NCBI GenBank assembly: GCA_002452215.1
Contig: DKCO01000036.1
Coordinates: forward strand, 1 to 7,264
Reading direction: 5' to 3'
Length of the DNA stretch: 7,264 nt
Source of the DNA: Spirochaetales bacterium UBA6872
Lineage (GTDB): Bacteria > Spirochaetota > Spirochaetia > Sphaerochaetales > Sphaerochaetaceae
Below, piece after piece: positions 4,046 to 7,264 of the stretch; positions within the stretch are counted from its first letter, which is position 1, and each line of letters opens with the position of its first letter. The notes under the pieces are model-generated. The model made no database searches. It was not told where the DNA came from and worked only from the letters and a program-made list of their open reading frames with translations. The translations under genes were made by a program, and so were the position numbers.

Positions 4046-5053
4046 ATGAAGAAAACAATCATTTCAATTTTAGTGGTTTTAGCATTGGTTACTCCACTGT
4101 TTGCACAAGGCGGACAGGAGACGACTGCTACTAAAACTGTTACTTTGCAACTTTCAGAAGTTCATGCTGAGGGCTATCCTACAACACTAGCTGACCAGGA
4201 ATTTGCAAGACTTGTCAATGAAAGAACAAATGGCAGAATTAAGATTGAAGTCTATTCTGGCGGTACGCTTTATGGCCAGGAAACAGAATCAATTGAGGCT
4301 ATGCAGCAAGGATCAATTGCTTTCGCACGTGTTTCAGCTTCCCCAGTTGCATCCTATGTTCCTGCATTGAATGTTATTCAGCTTCCTTATTTGTATCGTG
4401 ATGGCGATCATATGTGGAAAGTCCTCAACGGTTCTATCGGACAGGGCTTTTTGGATGAAATACAAACATCAGGCTCAGGTCTTGTAGGCCTATGCTATTA
4501 TGATGGTGGCTCTAGAAACTTCTATACAACAACGCCAGTCCATAAAGCATCTGATCTCAAAGGCCTAAAGATTCGTCTTCAGAACAATGAGATGATGGTT
4601 GAAATGGCTAAACTCCTTGGAGCTAACCCTGTAACAGGCATTGGTCCAAACGATATATACTCAGCTATCCAACAAGGAACAATCGATGGCGCAGAGAACA
4701 ACTGGCCTACATATGAGTCAAAGGGTGACTACCAAGTTGCTCCATATTTCTGCCTAGATGGACATACAAGAGTTCCTGAGATTCTTCTTGCTTCAGAAGA
4801 TGTTCTTAATTCACTGAGCGAAGAAGATGTAAAGATCATCAAGGAATGTGCAAAGGAAACACAGGAATATGAGATCCAGAAGTGGGCTGAAAGAGAAAAG
4901 ACAAGCGAGGAAAAAGTGCTTGCTGGAGGTGTTGTCGCCTACACACCAACAGCTGAAGAGCTTGCGGAATTCCAGTCCCTCATGGCTCCTCTTTACACAA
5001 AGTACGGTGCAGGATATGAGGATTTGATTCAGGATATCATTAACACAAAATAA
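4046..5053 (+). CDS. dctP: TRAP transporter solute-binding protein (DctP family)
   Basis: This is a 335-residue periplasmic receptor that captures the substrate and delivers it to the DctQ/DctM membrane complex. The N-terminus MKKTIISILV...LVTPLFA is a signal peptide, with probable cleavage after A20. There is no lipobox cysteine, so the mature protein should be soluble. Family features are GGTLYGQETESIEAMQQGSI (72-91), the DLKGLKIRLQ block with the conserved carboxylate-binding arginine at R177, and GTIDGAENNWPTYES (211-225). The ENNW...Y pattern recalls TRAP receptors for uronic and other sugar acids rather than succinate/malate, but that is from memory and only suggestive. The start is firm: AAGGAGG at 4034-4040, five bases before the ATG. 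It is the first gene of the operon, downstream of the palindromic promoter, and separated from dctQ by a stable hairpin. Confidence 0.95.
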   Translation: MKKTIISILVVLALVTPLFAQGGQETTATKTVTLQLSEVHAEGYPTTLADQEFARLVNERTNGRIKIEVYSGGTLYGQETESIEAMQQGSIAFARVSASPVASYVPALNVIQLPYLYRDGDHMWKVLNGSIGQGFLDEIQTSGSGLVGLCYYDGGSRNFYTTTPVHKASDLKGLKIRLQNNEMMVEMAKLLGANPVTGIGPNDIYSAIQQGTIDGAENNWPTYESKGDYQVAPYFCLDGHTRVPEILLASEDVLNSLSEEDVKIIKECAKETQEYEIQKWAEREKTSEEKVLAGGVVAYTPTAEELAEFQSLMAPLYTKYGAGYEDLIQDIINTK

Positions 5054-5071
5054 CAATTGTTATGGTTAAAA

Positions 5072-5094
5072 AGAGGGGGTCTAGAGCCCCCTTT
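5072..5094 (+). terminator. Intercistronic hairpin between dctP and dctQ (attenuator or mRNA stabiliser)
   Basis: AGAGGGGG/CCCCCTTT forms an 8-bp stem with five consecutive G-C pairs and the 7-nt loop TCTAGAG, 18 nt after the dctP stop. Only a short TTTAT follows, so termination would be partial. In transport operons such hairpins commonly protect the upstream binding-protein message and lower membrane-subunit expression. That role is inferred here. Confidence 0.65.
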
Positions 5095-5110
5095 ATCTAA
5101 TGGAGTTGAT

Positions 5111-5764
5111 ATGTCTGAAAGAAAAACATTTAAACAATGGGCATTGGAAAATAGGCTTTTGATCGATAGAGCTAAATATCCAAAGAAAGTACCATTGAAA
5201 GAATATATAATTGTTGTTAACCACTGGAGCCATAGGGTTCTTCTTACAATCGCCCAATTATCCCTTATCATCATGCTAACAACAGTATTTGTTAACGTAG
5301 TCTTGCGTTTCTGCTTCAACAGTAGCATTCCTTGGGCAGAGGAAGTTCCAGGACTACTCGTTACGCTATTTACATTTATTGCATGTGCAATTGGTGTTAG
5401 AGACCATTTGCATATTTCTGTTACACTACTCTACGATGCTCTACCTAAAAATGGAAAAGCAAGAAAGGCATTGGATCTTTTAACCAACATTGCAACTCTT
5501 GTTTGCGGTATCGTTTTCCTCCAAGGAGGAATCCAAGTAATAGAAAAGCTACTTGTAAGAAGAGGAAAGCTTCCTATGACGGGTTGGCCAACATGGATTC
5601 AATTCATTCCTCTTGTTCTTGGTGGTTTTATAATGATTTTCGATTCATTGCTCTTTATTTTCAAAGTAATCAATCCTGATGACCTTCTCTATTCAGAAAA
5701 AGAAATAAACTACAAGGAATTACTTAAGGCACAAGAAGAAACAGTAGGAGGAAATGATGTATGA
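5111..5764 (+). CDS. dctQ: TRAP transporter small membrane subunit (DctQ family)
   Basis: This 217-residue protein is the four-helix small subunit of the TRAP permease. Predicted membrane segments lie at about 42-66, 79-97, 120-143 and 160-185. The family hallmarks are clear: NVVLRF, the IPWAEEVPGLL stretch with W75 and E77/E78, the GVRDHLHI turn after helix 2, and MTGWPTWIQFIPLVLGG before helix 4. About 40 polar residues precede the first helix and about 30 charged residues follow the last, so both tails are somewhat long. The start is the ATG at 5111, preceded by GGAG at 5102-5105. A TTG-type start at 5057 would put the intercistronic hairpin inside the coding sequence and add a non-conserved leader. 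The stop overlaps the dctM start (ATGA). Confidence 0.93.
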   Translation: MSERKTFKQWALENRLLIDRAKYPKKVPLKEYIIVVNHWSHRVLLTIAQLSLIIMLTTVFVNVVLRFCFNSSIPWAEEVPGLLVTLFTFIACAIGVRDHLHISVTLLYDALPKNGKARKALDLLTNIATLVCGIVFLQGGIQVIEKLLVRRGKLPMTGWPTWIQFIPLVLGGFIMIFDSLLFIFKVINPDDLLYSEKEINYKELLKAQEETVGGNDV

Positions 5765-7104
5765 GTGCAAATGATTTAGCTACATTGGTACTGTTGGGTG
5801 GATTTTTCCTTCTAATGGCTTTAAGAGTACCTATCACATTTAGTATGTTCCTTGCAGCGTGTGGCTCTTGTTTGATTGTCGGGAAGCCAATTTCAGAGAT
5901 GTGCAGAATGATGCTCAGTGGAGTCAACAACTTTACTATGTTGGCAATTCCATTCTTTATTGTCATGGGCGAGATAATGTCTGCAGGCTCTATTTCAGAT
6001 AAGATTGTTGATGTTGCGAACCTCCTTGTTGGAAGATTCCGTGGCGGTCTTGCTTATGTAAACTGCCTAGATAGTATGTTCTTTGGTGGAATCTCTGGAT
6101 CTGCTGTCGCAGATGTTTCCTCTTTGGGTTCTGTTGTTATTCCTATGATGGAGAAACAAGGATATGACAGGGATTTCTCAGTAGGTCTTACAGTTACAAC
6201 ATCTTGCCAAGGTGTTCTTATCCCACCATCTCATAATATGGTTATATTTGCACTTGCTTATGGAGGCGGAGTTTCTATTGGAAGCTTGTTCTATGCAGGA
6301 TTCCTGCCAGGCATTTGTTTAGGCGTTGGATTCATGCTTTATTGTTTCTTGATTGGCAAGAAGGCAAATTTCCCTAAGGGAGAGAAGATGTTTGCGAATG
6401 CCAAGATACGTTGGATCGGGAAAGACGCTAATGGCAAGCTTGTATGCGGTCCATGCATGAAGACAGTTATCGATGCAATTTTGCCACTCTTTACACTGGT
6501 AATAATCCTAGTTGGTACAGGTTGCGGAGTATTCACAGCAACTGAATCATCTGCTGTTGCTTGTTTCTATACGATGTTCTTGACATATGTAGTCTTCAGA
6601 ACAGCAAAATTCAAAGATTTCGGAAAAGTGTTGAAGAATTCACTCAAGACTCTTGCAATCGTTCTTACGCTGATTGCGACAGCCAAAGCTTTCGCTTATA
6701 TGATGACTTTCCTTCGCATACCAGAGATCATAACAGCTGCAATAATTGGCATAACAGCTAATCCATATATCCTCATTCTATTGATGATTTTGATTCTTAT
6801 TATCCTTGGATGTTTTATGGATATGGCACCACTTATCATGATTATGACTCCAATACTCAAGCCTGTTGCTGAATCTATCAACATGCCAGCAATCCATTTT
6901 GGAATCTTGATCATATTCACGCTTGCAATAGGACTATGCACACCACCTGTTGGCTCTGCATTGTTTGTTGGCTGTGCTGTTGGTAAAACATCTCTTGAAA
7001 CAACAAGCAAGAAAATGCTCCCACTATTCATTGTAATGGTAGTTGTTCTGTTGCTTGTAGCATATCTTCCATACATCTTCAAGATGCCAATGATGGGATA
7101 CTAA
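5761..7104 (+). CDS. dctM: TRAP transporter large membrane subunit (DctM family)
   Basis: This 447-residue protein is the translocation subunit, coupling Na+ entry to substrate import with DctQ and DctP. It is hydrophobic over almost its whole length, as expected for the 11-12-helix elevator-type scaffold, and has the usual family size. Recognised motifs are FFGGISGSAVAD (107-118), IPPS (154-157), GVFTATESSA (256-265), GCFMDMAPLI (350-359) and CTPPVGSALFVG (393-404). The ISGSA and TPPVG hairpin loops correspond to the ion- and substrate-site regions in solved TRAP structures. The ATG overlaps the dctQ stop as ATGA, with AGGAGG nine bases upstream, so the two membrane subunits should be translationally coupled at near equal levels. 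A strong terminator follows within 7 bp of the stop codon. There is no fusion with DctQ and no sign of damage. Confidence 0.96.
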   Translation: MSANDLATLVLLGGFFLLMALRVPITFSMFLAACGSCLIVGKPISEMCRMMLSGVNNFTMLAIPFFIVMGEIMSAGSISDKIVDVANLLVGRFRGGLAYVNCLDSMFFGGISGSAVADVSSLGSVVIPMMEKQGYDRDFSVGLTVTTSCQGVLIPPSHNMVIFALAYGGGVSIGSLFYAGFLPGICLGVGFMLYCFLIGKKANFPKGEKMFANAKIRWIGKDANGKLVCGPCMKTVIDAILPLFTLVIILVGTGCGVFTATESSAVACFYTMFLTYVVFRTAKFKDFGKVLKNSLKTLAIVLTLIATAKAFAYMMTFLRIPEIITAAIIGITANPYILILLMILILIILGCFMDMAPLIMIMTPILKPVAESINMPAIHFGILIIFTLAIGLCTPPVGSALFVGCAVGKTSLETTSKKMLPLFIVMVVVLLLVAYLPYIFKMPMMGY

Positions 7105-7110
7105 AAAATT

Positions 7111-7136
7111 TCGGAGGTTATCCTCCGATTTTTTTT
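7111..7136 (+). terminator. Rho-independent terminator of the TRAP operon
   Basis: TCGGAGG-TTAT-CCTCCGA is a perfect 7-bp stem with a 4-nt loop, followed by eight T residues. On the opposite strand the stem is followed by AATTTTTT, so it may also terminate a convergent transcript entering from the right. Confidence 0.95.
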
Positions 7137-7264
7137 GCCTTTAGTTCAATCATTCTCCAATCTACTGGGAATGCAAGAGCATATACCAAACATCAATAGA
7201 ACTATCTGATTGGAATAATGCTTAACATAGCAAAAAGCTTAATCCGTAACTTAATTAATTTAGG
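7137..7264. other. Intergenic edge sequence, no supported gene
   Basis: These 128 bp contain no frame with a start and ribosome binding site. A minus-strand frame is open from the edge but broken by two stops (7202-7204 and 7193-7195). It then reads FPVDWRMIELKAKKIGG to a stop inside the terminator loop. Too little is visible to call this a decayed gene. Confidence 0.4.

Noticed and set aside
5057..5110. Upstream TTG-type start for DctQ adding 18 residues
   Set aside because: It would translate through the G5/C5 hairpin and lacks a ribosome binding site. The ATG at 5111 has GGAG at proper spacing.

Overview
The window reads as a piece of a moderately AT-rich bacterial chromosome. The best guess for the host is a host-associated spirochaete (Treponema- or Sphaerochaeta-like). 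This rests on the periplasmic protein starting MKK...PLFAQGGQE, a signal-peptide style common in that phylum, together with a TRAP transporter and a peptide/nickel-type ABC pair. It is an inference from style, not a demonstrated placement. There are no phage genes, transposases or CRISPR arrays.

Layout. (1) 32-105, minus: tRNA-Pro(GGG) without an encoded CCA. (2) 234-1662, plus: two overlapping ABC ATPases of the peptide/nickel importer family, with no permease or binding-protein gene beside them. (3) 1613-2765, minus: a two-gene unit of a two-TM SPFH/band-7 membrane protein followed by a 57-residue Arc-type ribbon-helix-helix protein. Its 3' end overlaps the ABC operon by 50 bp in convergent orientation. 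(4) 2766-2960: a divergent regulatory region with an inverted repeat and a 25-bp-period direct repeat. (5) 2961-3570, plus: two tandem paralogous, extremely charged small proteins of unknown function, the second ending in a Cys/His-rich tail, closed by a strong terminator. (6) 3623-4045: a 423-bp AT-rich intergenic region with several inverted repeats, including a perfect 11-bp-arm palindrome around an extended -10 element just upstream of the next operon. (7) 4046-7104, plus: a complete three-gene TRAP transporter (dctP-dctQ-dctM), with a G/C hairpin between dctP and dctQ, a 4-bp ATGA overlap between dctQ and dctM, and a strong terminator at 7111-7136. (8) 7137-7264: no supported gene.

How the genes work together. 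The TRAP operon is self-contained: DctP captures an organic (probably sugar) acid in the periplasm and DctQ/DctM import it with Na+. The palindrome at its promoter suggests repression by a substrate-responsive regulator encoded elsewhere. The ABC ATPases presumably energise permeases encoded elsewhere. The SPFH and RHH genes look translationally coupled, and the RHH protein is a candidate autoregulator of the divergent region.

The least explained parts are the tandem charged small proteins with the metal-site-like tail and the SPFH/RHH unit that faces them across a repeat-rich shared promoter region. These are the best candidates for something undescribed.
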